From UBA4923 sp964606165 (GTDB lineage Bacteria; Bacillota; Clostridia; Saccharofermentanales; DTU023): a stretch of 64,000 nt of DNA. Below are positions 50,857-59,502 of the stretch, piece by piece. The translations under genes and the position numbers were made by a program. The notes beneath the pieces are model-generated. The model was not told the DNA's origin, did not search any database, and saw only the letters and a program-made list of their open reading frames with translations. The stretch spans positions 1 to 64,000 of the forward strand of contig CAZSFQ010000008.1 in NCBI GenBank assembly GCA_964606165.1. The letters run 5' to 3'. The stretch's first letter is position 1. Each line of letters starts with the position of its first letter.

Positions 50857-52247
50857 GGCAGCGCCGGCGCGTAGTCACGCCTCAAATAAGAGGCAGTGTG
50901 CGTTACACTCACATCCCCCCAGCTGCCGCGGCATGTAACTTCCGTGTAGTGGGGGCCCGTTACGACACGGCCGATGATTGGGGCAATCCGCTCCGCGATC
51001 ACTTCAGGTGCTTGCAAAAAGATGAGAAGCCGCAAATAATCGCGGTAGCGCATGGGAACATTAAGACTGCTTGACCCGGGCCACAGATTGACTTCATAAC
51101 CGTTTTGCAGCTGCGCGGTGTCCTTTGCCGCCTGGCCCAGGACGGCTGAGGCGATCAGCACCCACATGATCACTTCAGGGGACAGAACCACCTCTCCCGA
51201 AGTGATGGCGGCAACAGCAGCGGCGACAATCCCGGCGGCAATTTCAAAACCAGCAAGCTGCTTCTCATCGGTCAATACATGAAGAAGCCGCATGACAAAG
51301 CGGATCGTCCCGATAAAAAGGCTCATGGCGTAGGAGCTTCTTGCTCCCTCAAAGCCGGTTGCGATCTCCTCCGCTTCATGATCGCGCAGGGATGAAAATG
51401 AGGAAATAACCCTGCCGTCCGGTGTCCTGTCTTCAGTCCGCACCCCATGGCGCACGACGAAGGGAACGTCATTCTTGAAGTAGGCCATTGTGTATTCGGT
51501 CAAAATGATCCGGTCCAAAAATCCTTCCGGGGCCACCAGGAGGGCATGGTCGACGACGGTCCCAAGCCGGTCGAGCCCGCTGTTGTCGAAAGGATCATAG
51601 TTGAAAATTTCCATGCTTCCGTCCTCCGAGGGAATCAGGGCGGGAGCCAGCTTGGATAGTCCCTGCTGGTAGGCGGCGCGCAGCTCATCGTCCATGTAGG
51701 TGTTGTATTCATCGAACCAATCAGCTTCGGATTGCCGGCTCAGAAACGGGTCGGCTGATTCATAGCCGCTGCTTGCGGCGCCGGGGATCAGCTTATTCAA
51801 CTCGGAGAGGGGTATCTCCTGTTTCAGCTTCCCGATCTGTCGGAATTTATCAACCGCGTCCGCGATCAGGGAGGTCGCTGACCGCAATGTCATGTGACGC
51901 GCGATTCCATCCCTGGTGACGGAAGGATCGCTCAGGGAGCCCTGGGGAGTGAAATGATTGTCCGCGCTGCTGCCGGGTCCGATCAAAGATGAAGATGCGC
52001 GCTCTGCCGACAGCAGATCGAAGGCAAAGAGTCCGAATTGCCGGTAGAGCTCACGGTCGTAAAGGGAGAGGATCGATTCGGCGGTCAGTGCGGTCCCGCG
52101 GACAAGGTCAAGCTCAGCCCGGGTCCGCCTGCTGTGAACAAGAATACTGTGAAACAAGATCAGGACAACCGGCAGCACCAGGCACAAGGCAAGGCTGATT
52201 GACCCGCCGTATTTCAGCATAGGGGGCTGTTTGCCATGTATCCGCAT
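50853..52247 (-). CDS. DUF5702-like membrane-anchored protein
   Basis: It has 464 residues. The TadE-like hydrophobic start YGGSISLALCLVLPVVLILF lacks the usual Glu. It is followed by AELDLVRGTALTAESILSLY and DRELYRQFGLFAFDL, typical of the clostridial DUF5702 family found with Flp/Tad pilus genes. The rest is largely polar with one hydrophobic segment near residue 350. It shares one base with the stop of the small upstream gene (TGATG). Function unknown; a surface-appendage or envelope role is inferred. Confidence 0.7.
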   Translation of the reverse strand: MRIHGKQPPMLKYGGSISLALCLVLPVVLILFHSILVHSRRTRAELDLVRGTALTAESILSLYDRELYRQFGLFAFDLLSAERASSSLIGPGSSADNHFTPQGSLSDPSVTRDGIARHMTLRSATSLIADAVDKFRQIGKLKQEIPLSELNKLIPGAASSGYESADPFLSRQSEADWFDEYNTYMDDELRAAYQQGLSKLAPALIPSEDGSMEIFNYDPFDNSGLDRLGTVVDHALLVAPEGFLDRIILTEYTMAYFKNDVPFVVRHGVRTEDRTPDGRVISSFSSLRDHEAEEIATGFEGARSSYAMSLFIGTIRFVMRLLHVLTDEKQLAGFEIAAGIVAAAVAAITSGEVVLSPEVIMWVLIASAVLGQAAKDTAQLQNGYEVNLWPGSSSLNVPMRYRDYLRLLIFLQAPEVIAERIAPIIGRVVTGPHYTEVTCRGSWGDVSVTHTASYLRRDYAPALP

Positions 52248-52546
52248 CAGGGAGGGTCTTCCTTCTCTCCGCCAGGATTGATAAGTCCGGCCAGGTCTTT
52301 TGCAAAAGAAATCATTTCAACCACCTTCTGAGGACAAGTTTCAACGGCCGGTATCCAGCTTTCTGCTCCTTCAATTTTGTAGTGGCGGCAGGTTGACCCG
52401 CAGTCCTTGATCCTCAGGGCGGCATGGGCTGAAATTACCCCTGTCCTCTTTACTCCTGCCGCGGCAGGTCCTGCCAGGCCAGTCAAATGTGCCAGGATTG
52501 AAAGACAGCATGGAATTGCTACCAGGGCCTCAAGTGAAAATCCCAT
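52247..52546 (-). CDS. Small pseudopilin-like protein
   Basis: It has 99 residues and begins MGFSLEALVAIPCCLSILAH, a short prepilin-like N-terminus with Glu near +4 and a single hydrophobic helix. The polar remainder has several cysteines (DCGSTCRHY, TCPQ). It has an AAGGGGG SD and is first in the three-gene set. Not recognised beyond this; the call rests on the N-terminus and context. Confidence 0.55.
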   Translation of the reverse strand: MGFSLEALVAIPCCLSILAHLTGLAGPAAAGVKRTGVISAHAALRIKDCGSTCRHYKIEGAESWIPAVETCPQKVVEMISFAKDLAGLINPGGEKEDPP

Positions 52547-52584
52547 CTTTTTTCCCCCTTGGGCCATCATGGCGCGGCCGGGTC

Positions 52585-52616
52585 AAAAAAAAGCGGCCTG
52601 CTTCCGACGAAGGCCG
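52585..52616 (-). terminator. Strong terminator after the MBL hydrolase gene
   Basis: CGGCCT and AGGCCG pair across an 11-nt loop, followed on the minus strand by a C and then eight T residues. It separates the mre cluster from the pseudopilin genes. Confidence 0.88.
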
Positions 52617-52656
52617 TCCCACATTGTCTTTTTGTCCCCGTCAGGAGGAGTACGGG

Positions 52657-53328
52657 TCAGCTGGAAAAACCGCTTGCCAGAAGAAAACGGCAAGCCTGGG
52701 AAGCAGTAGTGGCGCTGCCGTGCCCCGGACAGACAGGAAGGCCGGGCGGCATATCCTTCAGCAGGCGGCATAAGCGCTCCAGCGAAAGGCGCATCAGCCG
52801 GTCATCACCGGTCACGAAGTCTGTACGGCCCCAGCCGCAGTCAAACAGGGTATCGCCTGTAATAAGGGCCAGGGGAACCATCCGCTTCCCTTCTTGTTTT
52901 TTGATCAAAAAGCAGGACGAACCCATGGTATGGCCGGGTGTATGGATGACTTCCATGCCATAATCTTCAGCAAGGGCTAACTCTTCGCCGCCTTCGAGGG
53001 CCTGGTCAGGATGGCAAAAGGCCGCGGGGCGTCCAAAGAAAGCGGACGCGTTTGCCAGGGTATCGTCCAGCATTGGAATATCCCCCCTGTGCATAATGAA
53101 GGGCCTGGCAGGCATCTCTTCCTTCCAGACATTGACGGAGCCGATGTGGTCATAATGCGCGTGTGTCGCGTAGATGGCCTTGACAGCCGCAGCATCCGGG
53201 ACCAGGTCAGGAGCAAGGGAGGGATCGAAAAGTATGGACTGATCGGCAAGGGTCAGCAGGTAAGTGTTGCAGCGCCGAAATCTTTCAGGGAAACAGGATA
53301 AGTTTTCTGTTATCTTGACGCATTTCAT
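52657..53328 (-). CDS. Metallo-beta-lactamase fold hydrolase, glyoxalase II-like
   Basis: Zn-dependent hydrolase of 223 residues with THAHYDHIG near residue 75, a later HTPGHTMGSSCF, GDTLFDCGWGRTD and CPGHGS, the full glyoxalase-II-type metal set. Substrate unknown. It overlaps the mgsA-like gene by 4 nt, so the two are translated together. A link to methylglyoxal breakdown is tempting but that neighbour looks inactive. Confidence 0.9.
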   Translation of the reverse strand: MKCVKITENLSCFPERFRRCNTYLLTLADQSILFDPSLAPDLVPDAAAVKAIYATHAHYDHIGSVNVWKEEMPARPFIMHRGDIPMLDDTLANASAFFGRPAAFCHPDQALEGGEELALAEDYGMEVIHTPGHTMGSSCFLIKKQEGKRMVPLALITGDTLFDCGWGRTDFVTGDDRLMRLSLERLCRLLKDMPPGLPVCPGHGSATTASQACRFLLASGFSS

Positions 53329-53720
53329 GATGAGCGCAATAACTCACGCCAGTCAAGGTCGCCCCGATTGATGGCATGCACGAGAATCTCAGCCGTTGCC
53401 GTATTGGTCGCGAAAGGGATGCTGTTTACATCACAAGCCTGAAAGAGCCGCAGCTGGGATTCAGAGGGTGTTTGAACGGGATCGCGCAAACAGATCACGG
53501 CATCAATTTCATTATAGAAGGCCAGGGAAGCGAGCTGGCTGTAAATGCTGTCAATATCGGATGAGTATGTTTCCGGCTGGAGCGATGTCGCTTCCTTGAT
53601 AAGGCGGGCTGTGCTGAGCGGAGAAATAAGATCATGCCTGCTTAAAATCTGTTTATACGCGATACAAAAATTGACGAGTAGTTCATTTTTGGTCATATCG
53701 GATAACAGAACGATTTTCAT
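53325..53720 (-). CDS. Methylglyoxal synthase-like protein with lost active site
   Basis: It has 131 residues and aligns over its length with MgsA: EIDAVICLRDPV, then NSIPFATNTATAEILV match the C-terminal half. Key residues are changed: the VAHD histidine is Ser (LLSDM), the phosphate loop TGTTG is PLSTA, GGDQQ with the catalytic Asp is missing, and PHDPDV has become PSESQL. Glyceraldehyde-type catalysis is therefore unlikely. ATG 53720 is chosen by family; GTG 53729 is possible. It has its own promoter (53797-53825) and follows pbp2, where clostridial mgsA is often found. Confidence 0.75.
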   Translation of the reverse strand: MKIVLLSDMTKNELLVNFCIAYKQILSRHDLISPLSTARLIKEATSLQPETYSSDIDSIYSQLASLAFYNEIDAVICLRDPVQTPSESQLRLFQACDVNSIPFATNTATAEILVHAINRGDLDWRELLRSS

Positions 53721-53732
53721 ACCGCGCACCCG

Positions 53733-53754
53733 GACGCGCTGCTGCAGACGCGTC
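53733..53754 (-). promoter_or_regulatory. Leader hairpin before the mgsA-like gene
   Basis: GACGCG-10-CGCGTC, between a distant GAAGAGGGG purine stretch and the start codon. Folding would bring that possible SD nearer the start; otherwise no good SD is seen. Confidence 0.4.
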
Positions 53755-53796
53755 CCCTCTTCTTCCTATTGCACATTAGCTAAAGCGTTATTGCTT

Positions 53797-53825
53797 ATTC
53801 TAAACGATGGGAGGCATGAGTACAA
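53797..53825 (-). promoter_or_regulatory. Promoter of mgsA-like and MBL genes
   Basis: TTGTAC (53820-53825), a 17-nt spacer and TAGAAT (53797-53802) on the minus strand, just past the pbp2 stop. Confidence 0.65.
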
Positions 53826-53829
53826 GAGC

Positions 53830-56139
53830 CTAGCGTCCCCTGTACGCATCATAGGAGCCCATCCGCGCGTGGCCGGGCTCAACACCGAAATACTCGCACA
53901 GTATCCGGTAGGAGATATCAGCTGAATACTCACCATAGGCCCCATCCGAGATGGCGTGCACAATGACAATCTCAGGATCGTCAGCCGGGGCGTAACAGAC
54001 AAAGACGGAATTGGAGATGGGCTCCATTCTTTCATTGTAAGATTCAGCGGTTCCGGTTTTACAGGCAACCCGTACCGGAAAATCGTGGAGGAGGACACCC
54101 GTCCGGTTGCTCATTTCTTTCGAGAGGCCAACCATGCTTTCACGCAAAGCAGCCACATTCAAAGGATCAAATCCAAGTTCGACTGATTCGATTTGTTCGG
54201 GGATGATGATCTCCCCTTCAGGCGAAACTATTTCCTTGATGAAGTGCGGCGTCGTGAGCCGGTTCGTCGCAAGACCGGCAATGGCCCGTGCCATTTGAAG
54301 CATGCTGTAGCTGTTATAGAACTGACCGATTGACGTCTGGCAGGTATCCGCGATGAACCAGGTCTGATCTTCAGCCTGGGTATTGAGCTGCTTTTTAACC
54401 TCCCGCGAAGGGCGTACGCCGGCCGCTTCTCCGGCAATATCAAGGCCTGGCATTTCACCGAGCCCCAGTGACCGGGCAAGTTCACTGATCCGGTCAATCC
54501 CCGTTTCAACCCCTATCTGAAAGAAATAGAGGTTACAGGAGGTTACAACGGCCCGGGTCAGCCCGATGTCACCATGCCAGCCGTAACAGCGCCAGGTAAA
54601 GCCGCCGATTTCCTCGATCCCCCTGCACCTCAACACATTGCGGTAGGGTGTGATGACTCCGGCTTCCAGCGCAGCCATGGCAGTCACCGGCTTGAAAGTC
54701 GACCCGGGCGTATAGACCTCCGCGATTCCCCTGTTCAGCAAGGGCCGGTAGACGGTATCCGTCAGCAGGCCAGTGACGCGGGCGGCGGCCTCGGGATCCT
54801 TGTCCTGAATGAGGAAGTCGGCGGGATCATAGTCGGGGTAGTTGGCATTGACGAGAATGGCGCCTGTCCTGGCGTCCAGGACGATGACACTGCCGCCGGG
54901 GGCTTCCATCTGCCGGTCCTTGTGGGTGCCCCCCCGAAACTCCATGATCTTGAGCTCCAGCTCCTCCCGGGCCACCTTCTGCAATTTCATATCAAGGGTC
55001 AGCTTGACTTCATTGCCTGCCATGGGCCTTACCGAGGTTTCTCCGGGAAAAGTAACCGGGTTGGCTGAATCCTCACTGTACCAGGAGCTGAGAGTCTCCG
55101 TTCCGGATTCGCCGCGAAGATAGCGCTCAGCTGCCTGTTCAACACCTGTCTTGCCGATCAGGTCATTGATGCCATAGCCTGCTGTTTTCAGACGGCTGTA
55201 TTCCGTTGATGATATCCGCCCCAGATATCCGAGCGTATGGCCGGCATAGCGGCTGTCCTCCGTATAGCGCCTCTGGTAATGCTTGGTCACAACGACGCCG
55301 GGATACTTATAGTTTTGTTCAATCAGCCTGGCTGCCAGTCCCTCCGGGACCTGGTCAGCCAGAACAAGAGGCTGGCGGCTCACAAAGAGCCAGTTATTCT
55401 CAAGCAGAAGATAGCGCAGCTGCATGATCAGGAAGGCTTCGCCATCGGTGTAAAGCCTGCTCCCGGAAGCCCGGTCCGGCTCTATCTTAAAGTAGTCATC
55501 GAGCAGGAAGTCAAAAAACTCATCCGGATCGTCCCGGACCATACGGCGTTTCTGCCTTTCCGTAACCGCCTTGTCCTGTTCGATCAGGTTAAAGAGATCC
55601 TTGTCTGTCTGCCAGTAGGTGATCTCGTCAGGCGGCTGGCGGAAGACAAAGCGGAGGTTTTCTTCCGTTGTGAGAAGGTTTTCTTCCCTGTATTCCTGGG
55701 GTAAATCAAACCATTTCAATAAGGGGCTGTTGAAGTCACAATGGTACTCATCAAAAAGTATGGCCAGATCAAGCAGGAAACGGTTTAGCTGTTCGTTGGT
55801 CATCTGGGTCGAAACCAGCTCAACCCGGTCAAGGGCATCGGAAACCGCCAGAGGAATCCCGTTCCGGTCCACGATATCGCCGCGCGGTGCCTCCAGCTCG
55901 ATCTCGCTCATCTTGCCCGCAGTTTCCGGAACGAAGGCGTCGTGCTTGCCGAAGAGCTGCAGCGAGCCGGTCCGTATCAAAATGAGCAGAAGGACTGCAG
56001 CAACCAGGCCGGCCAGAAGCGCGAACCGCCGTCCCCCGGGGAAGATAGAGGGTGACCGCCCGCTTTCTGACTTCCTGAAAGTCATGGCGGGCAGAAAAGA
56101 CGATCCGGGCGACCCGGACGGACCGGTCCGATCACTCAT
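53830..56139 (-). CDS. mrdA: Penicillin-binding protein 2 (class B transpeptidase)
   Basis: Cross-links peptidoglycan for cell elongation. It has 769 residues with one N-terminal membrane anchor near residues 38-60, and dimerisation-domain sequence following GDIVDRNG. The active-site serine is in TPGSTFKPVT, the second motif is SCN (VVTSCNLYF) and the third is CKTGTAES. It overlaps mreD by 8 nt, a normal mre-operon position. No RodA (SEDS) partner is encoded nearby. Confidence 0.94.
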   Translation of the reverse strand: MSDRTGPSGSPGSSFLPAMTFRKSESGRSPSIFPGGRRFALLAGLVAAVLLLILIRTGSLQLFGKHDAFVPETAGKMSEIELEAPRGDIVDRNGIPLAVSDALDRVELVSTQMTNEQLNRFLLDLAILFDEYHCDFNSPLLKWFDLPQEYREENLLTTEENLRFVFRQPPDEITYWQTDKDLFNLIEQDKAVTERQKRRMVRDDPDEFFDFLLDDYFKIEPDRASGSRLYTDGEAFLIMQLRYLLLENNWLFVSRQPLVLADQVPEGLAARLIEQNYKYPGVVVTKHYQRRYTEDSRYAGHTLGYLGRISSTEYSRLKTAGYGINDLIGKTGVEQAAERYLRGESGTETLSSWYSEDSANPVTFPGETSVRPMAGNEVKLTLDMKLQKVAREELELKIMEFRGGTHKDRQMEAPGGSVIVLDARTGAILVNANYPDYDPADFLIQDKDPEAAARVTGLLTDTVYRPLLNRGIAEVYTPGSTFKPVTAMAALEAGVITPYRNVLRCRGIEEIGGFTWRCYGWHGDIGLTRAVVTSCNLYFFQIGVETGIDRISELARSLGLGEMPGLDIAGEAAGVRPSREVKKQLNTQAEDQTWFIADTCQTSIGQFYNSYSMLQMARAIAGLATNRLTTPHFIKEIVSPEGEIIIPEQIESVELGFDPLNVAALRESMVGLSKEMSNRTGVLLHDFPVRVACKTGTAESYNERMEPISNSVFVCYAPADDPEIVIVHAISDGAYGEYSADISYRILCEYFGVEPGHARMGSYDAYRGR

Positions 56140-56704
56140 GAGTCACCTCCTTTGCCCTGACTGTCAAATCCGGTCCCCCCTCTCCGGTCTGCCTCTTCAA
56201 AAAGCCTAGCCAGAAATAGCCGCTTATCAGCAAAGCTCCCCCCACATTGACCAGCAGCTGCAATGGTATCGATGCAAAGGCGATCCTTATGACGGTGCCA
56301 AAAGTTGAAATAATCTGATCAAGGGGAACCAGCCAGGCAAAAACCGCCAGGGTCAAGGTATGGACGACCGTTGCGCCTGCGACCAGGAGACTGGCCCGGA
56401 TGGCATAGTTTTTCCAGCCGTCGCGCGCCAGGGCATTTCCGCAAAGGCAAAGGATCATTACCACCAGCATACCCAGTCCGTACCCTCTCCCGGCTGCATA
56501 GTCACGGATAAAACCCGCGGCCAGGCCCAGGATAAAACCGTCATAACCGGGTGTCCACAAAGCCGCCAGCAGCGGAAATAATAAAAGGAAGTCCGGCGTG
56601 GGAAAAGCTCTTTCCAAAGACAGCATGAGCTGCAGGAGGGCGAGGAAGATAAAGGCGGGACCGTAGACTGCCAGCCGTCTTCCAAGGCTGGCTTCACGAT
56701 TCAT
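56132..56704 (-). CDS. mreD: Rod shape-determining protein MreD
   Basis: Small integral membrane protein of the elongasome. It has 190 residues with about five or six hydrophobic helices, and the PDFLLLFPLLAALWTPGYDG and GLAAGFIRDYAAGRGYGLG regions typical of MreD. ATG 56704 follows GGAG; the TTG further upstream overlaps mreC more. Sequence in this family varies, so the call leans on position between mreC and pbp2. Confidence 0.88.
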   Translation of the reverse strand: MNREASLGRRLAVYGPAFIFLALLQLMLSLERAFPTPDFLLLFPLLAALWTPGYDGFILGLAAGFIRDYAAGRGYGLGMLVVMILCLCGNALARDGWKNYAIRASLLVAGATVVHTLTLAVFAWLVPLDQIISTFGTVIRIAFASIPLQLLVNVGGALLISGYFWLGFLKRQTGEGGPDLTVRAKEVTHE

Positions 56705-57545
56705 GGTCAGGCTCCGACAAGACAAAGACGTAACGGAGATGGTCGAAATCAGCAGCAGGCGCCACCAGGCAGGACATTGTCTTACCGCTCGCGTCAGGGA
56801 TGGTTTCCGTCACAGTTCCAATCAGGATCCCCTCGGGATATATGCCGCTGTCGCCAGAAGTGACCAGCCGGTCCCCCACACGGACAGGAATTCCCTCCGC
56901 GATATTGTCGGCCAGGCACAAACCCTGCTGCTGCAGCTCCAGATCACCGCGCACCCGGAAAGAAGACCGGTAGCTGCCTTCTACCTGCGCGCTGACGGCA
57001 AAAGCCTCATGGAGAAGCGGCAGGACTTTGCTCGATCCCAGTTCGGAAGAATGAACGCGCCCGATCAGGGCCATGTTCTGATCGACGACGGGCAAGGTCA
57101 GGTTTCCCGCAGACGAGACACCGTGCAGGCGCCCCGCCTTGATCCGCAACAAGTCAAAGGCCTGGCCCAGATCACGGTTGATAACCGCAGCCCCATGAAT
57201 CTCCTTGTCTTCAAAGACAGTTGTCAGCTTCAGCGCCTCTTTCAACTCGTCGTAGGCGCGCATTTTATTGAGGTTCTGAAGGATCTGCAAGTTGAGATTG
57301 GCTTTTTCTTCCTCCAGTTTCTCAATCTGGAGGAGCAGTCTTCTGTTTTCACTGACGGCACCGAAATAGCCCCGTATCACTGAAATCCCCTGCTGAAATC
57401 CGGACGCGAGAGGATCGAAAAGCCCGCCGAAATAATCGCCGATCCGGGAGCGGGTCGTTCCCGGAAGCGCTGTCAGTATGAAGGCCGCCAGAAGAGCGAC
57501 CGTAACAAGAACGATAAGCATGACCCTGGGGCCGCGTCGTTTCAC
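56694..57545 (-). CDS. mreC: Rod shape-determining protein MreC
   Basis: Elongasome scaffold outside the membrane. It has 283 residues with an N-terminal membrane anchor (MLIVLVTVALLAAFILTAL), a coiled coil at about residues 60-110, and the beta-domain features AAVINRDLG, SSKVLPLLHE and GDRLVTSGDSGIYPEGILIG. It starts at GTG with an AAAGGAG SD. It follows radC directly; mreB, which normally lies between, is missing. Confidence 0.94.
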   Translation of the reverse strand: MKRRGPRVMLIVLVTVALLAAFILTALPGTTRSRIGDYFGGLFDPLASGFQQGISVIRGYFGAVSENRRLLLQIEKLEEEKANLNLQILQNLNKMRAYDELKEALKLTTVFEDKEIHGAAVINRDLGQAFDLLRIKAGRLHGVSSAGNLTLPVVDQNMALIGRVHSSELGSSKVLPLLHEAFAVSAQVEGSYRSSFRVRGDLELQQQGLCLADNIAEGIPVRVGDRLVTSGDSGIYPEGILIGTVTETIPDASGKTMSCLVAPAADFDHLRYVFVLSEPDHES

Positions 57546-57627
57546 AGGCTGGCGCTCCTTTCACAATGGGCCCCTCCGGGGCACCCGATGACGGAATCAG
57601 TTTAGCATAATCTGTTGCGGGCTCCAG

Positions 57628-58356
57628 CTAGCAAAGCCCCAATCTGCTAAAACTGGATGATGATTCTGCCCCGACTATGACATGGTCAAGTACGGGAATT
57701 CCCATCATTTTCCCCAGTTCAGTAAACTTCCTGGTTGATTCGATATCAGCCTGTGACGGTGATGAGTCACCGCTCGGGTGGTTGTGAACAAGGACAATGG
57801 AGGCCGCGTTTGCCTTGACCGCTTCGCGGAAAATATCGCGCGGATGGATGACAGCCGCCGCGAGCCCCCCTTGTGAGATCCGGACCGTCTTGATGATCCG
57901 GTTGCGGGTGTCAAGCAGGAGGACGTGAAACTCTTCCCTGGGCAGATAGCGCATGGTCGCCTCCACATGCCGGATCACATCGTCCGGGCCCTGGGCCTGC
58001 ACCCTGACCTCCGACCGGCGGTCCGCGGCCACGCGCTGGCCGAGCTCGACGGCCGCAAGCACCCGGACCGCCTTGACCCGTCCGATGCCTGGTATCTCCT
58101 GGAGCTCCTGAGGGCTCATATCAAGCAGGCCTTTCAACCCTTCACTTTTCACAAGTATCTTCTGGGCAATCTGAAGAGCGGTCTCCCCGCTCCGTCCCGA
58201 TGTCAGGATGATGGCCAGCAATTCGGCGTGGCCAAGCGTTCCGACACCCTTTCCTTCTGCCTTTTCGTAAGGCCTCTCGGATGAGGGCAATTCCTTCATG
58301 GTCAGGGAGGCGGTTTCAAGATTTTTCCCCCTGTTTCTTCCTTGTTTCTCCTGCAT
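57628..58356 (-). CDS. radC: RadC/JAB domain protein
   Basis: Predicted metal-dependent JAB/MPN protein; the DNA-repair role is uncertain. It has HhH sequence MSPQELQEIPGIGRVKAVR and the JAB motif LVHNHPSGDSSPSQAD near the C-terminus. Three starts are possible: ATG 58356, TTG 58320 (best SD, AGGGGGA) and ATG 58299 (matches family length). It heads the radC-mreC-mreD-pbp2 group. Confidence 0.92.
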   Translation of the reverse strand: MQEKQGRNRGKNLETASLTMKELPSSERPYEKAEGKGVGTLGHAELLAIILTSGRSGETALQIAQKILVKSEGLKGLLDMSPQELQEIPGIGRVKAVRVLAAVELGQRVAADRRSEVRVQAQGPDDVIRHVEATMRYLPREEFHVLLLDTRNRIIKTVRISQGGLAAAVIHPRDIFREAVKANAASIVLVHNHPSGDSSPSQADIESTRKFTELGKMMGIPVLDHVIVGAESSSSFSRLGLC

Positions 58357-58458
58357 TCCTCTTCAACCTTTCTTCGATTTACACGGCGAAACAAGGCCTG
58401 AGAACCAGGTCGGGCTTGGCAGTAAAAAAGATCAGAAATTTGAAAGACAGGCTGCTTG

Positions 58459-59502
58459 TCAAGCGATTTCGCAAGCTCTTATGACCAGGATCGCCAGGGC
58501 TTGCCCGCTGTCGATTTTTCCTGTTTTTACAGCAATATCTGCCTGAAAGCAGTTTTCCATCATGGATTCCAGACCCTCCACGGTGAAGCGTTTCGCCTGC
58601 CTCGCAAGCTTGCGGGCGAAAAACTGGCTTTGGGTGATACCGCTTTCAATGATCCGGTCACTTGTTACGCATTCGCTGGCAATCAGCAAATCACGCGACT
58701 GACGTGCCAGCATGGTCTGGATAAACAAGGGCGCTTCCCTGCGGGCCAGCAGTACATCGAGCCGCTCCAGCGCCTCATCAATTTTGCCGGTCGCGATCGC
58801 GTCGGTCAGGTCAAATATTTTACCCGTCAGGTCATCGCTGCACAGGTAATCGATGTCAGCCAGGGTAATGTCGGTCCGGCCTGTGTATCGAAAATACAAA
58901 AAGACGGTTGTCAGTTCACTGAAGATCGCGGCCATGGAATGATCACAGCGTCTGATCAGGGAGTCGGCGGCTTCCCTGGTGATACGAAGTTTTTCGCGGC
59001 TGCACAAGGCGGAGATCCAGGTCAGCAGGTCGGAGGGTGTCTGCCGGTCGAACCTGGCCGACAATGCCCCCTGCTTTCTCATCCTGCGGAGCAGGGCATG
59101 GGAGGAATTTGCCGACGCCTCCGTAAAGATCAGATGGCAGTTATCCGGAGGATGGGCAAGCGCCTGGTCCAACTCATGGGGGATTCCTGATGAAGGCGTT
59201 GTGGAAAAGAAGCCGCTCTGATCGATCAGGATTACCTTGCGGGCCGAAAGAAATGGTGGCGTCGCCATCTCAGCCAGCAGACGGGCCGTGTCAATTGAAG
59301 ACGGCTTTCCGTCGCCTGTCATCTTTACAAGATCCATGGCTTCCGCGCCCGGAGAAACAAGAGCCGCGACAATCCGGTCACGCACCTGCCGGACCAGAAA
59401 CAACTCCTCACCCGTCAGGATATAGGCGGGACGGTCAACTGACCTTTCCAGGTCCCTGCCTGTTTCACGGTAATTCATCCATTTGTCAGCGACCGGCATC
59501 AT
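58459..59502 (-). CDS. holA: DNA polymerase III subunit delta
   Basis: Clamp-loader subunit that opens the beta clamp. It has 347 residues of the HolA family, with the early YILTGEELFLVRQVRDRI and later ALFIQTMLARQSRDLLIA. Motifs are weak as usual for this family. It overlaps comEC by 17 nt, as is common in Firmicutes (comEC-holA). Confidence 0.9.
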   Translation of the reverse strand: MMPVADKWMNYRETGRDLERSVDRPAYILTGEELFLVRQVRDRIVAALVSPGAEAMDLVKMTGDGKPSSIDTARLLAEMATPPFLSARKVILIDQSGFFSTTPSSGIPHELDQALAHPPDNCHLIFTEASANSSHALLRRMRKQGALSARFDRQTPSDLLTWISALCSREKLRITREAADSLIRRCDHSMAAIFSELTTVFLYFRYTGRTDITLADIDYLCSDDLTGKIFDLTDAIATGKIDEALERLDVLLARREAPLFIQTMLARQSRDLLIASECVTSDRIIESGITQSQFFARKLARQAKRFTVEGLESMMENCFQADIAVKTGKIDSGQALAILVIRACEIA

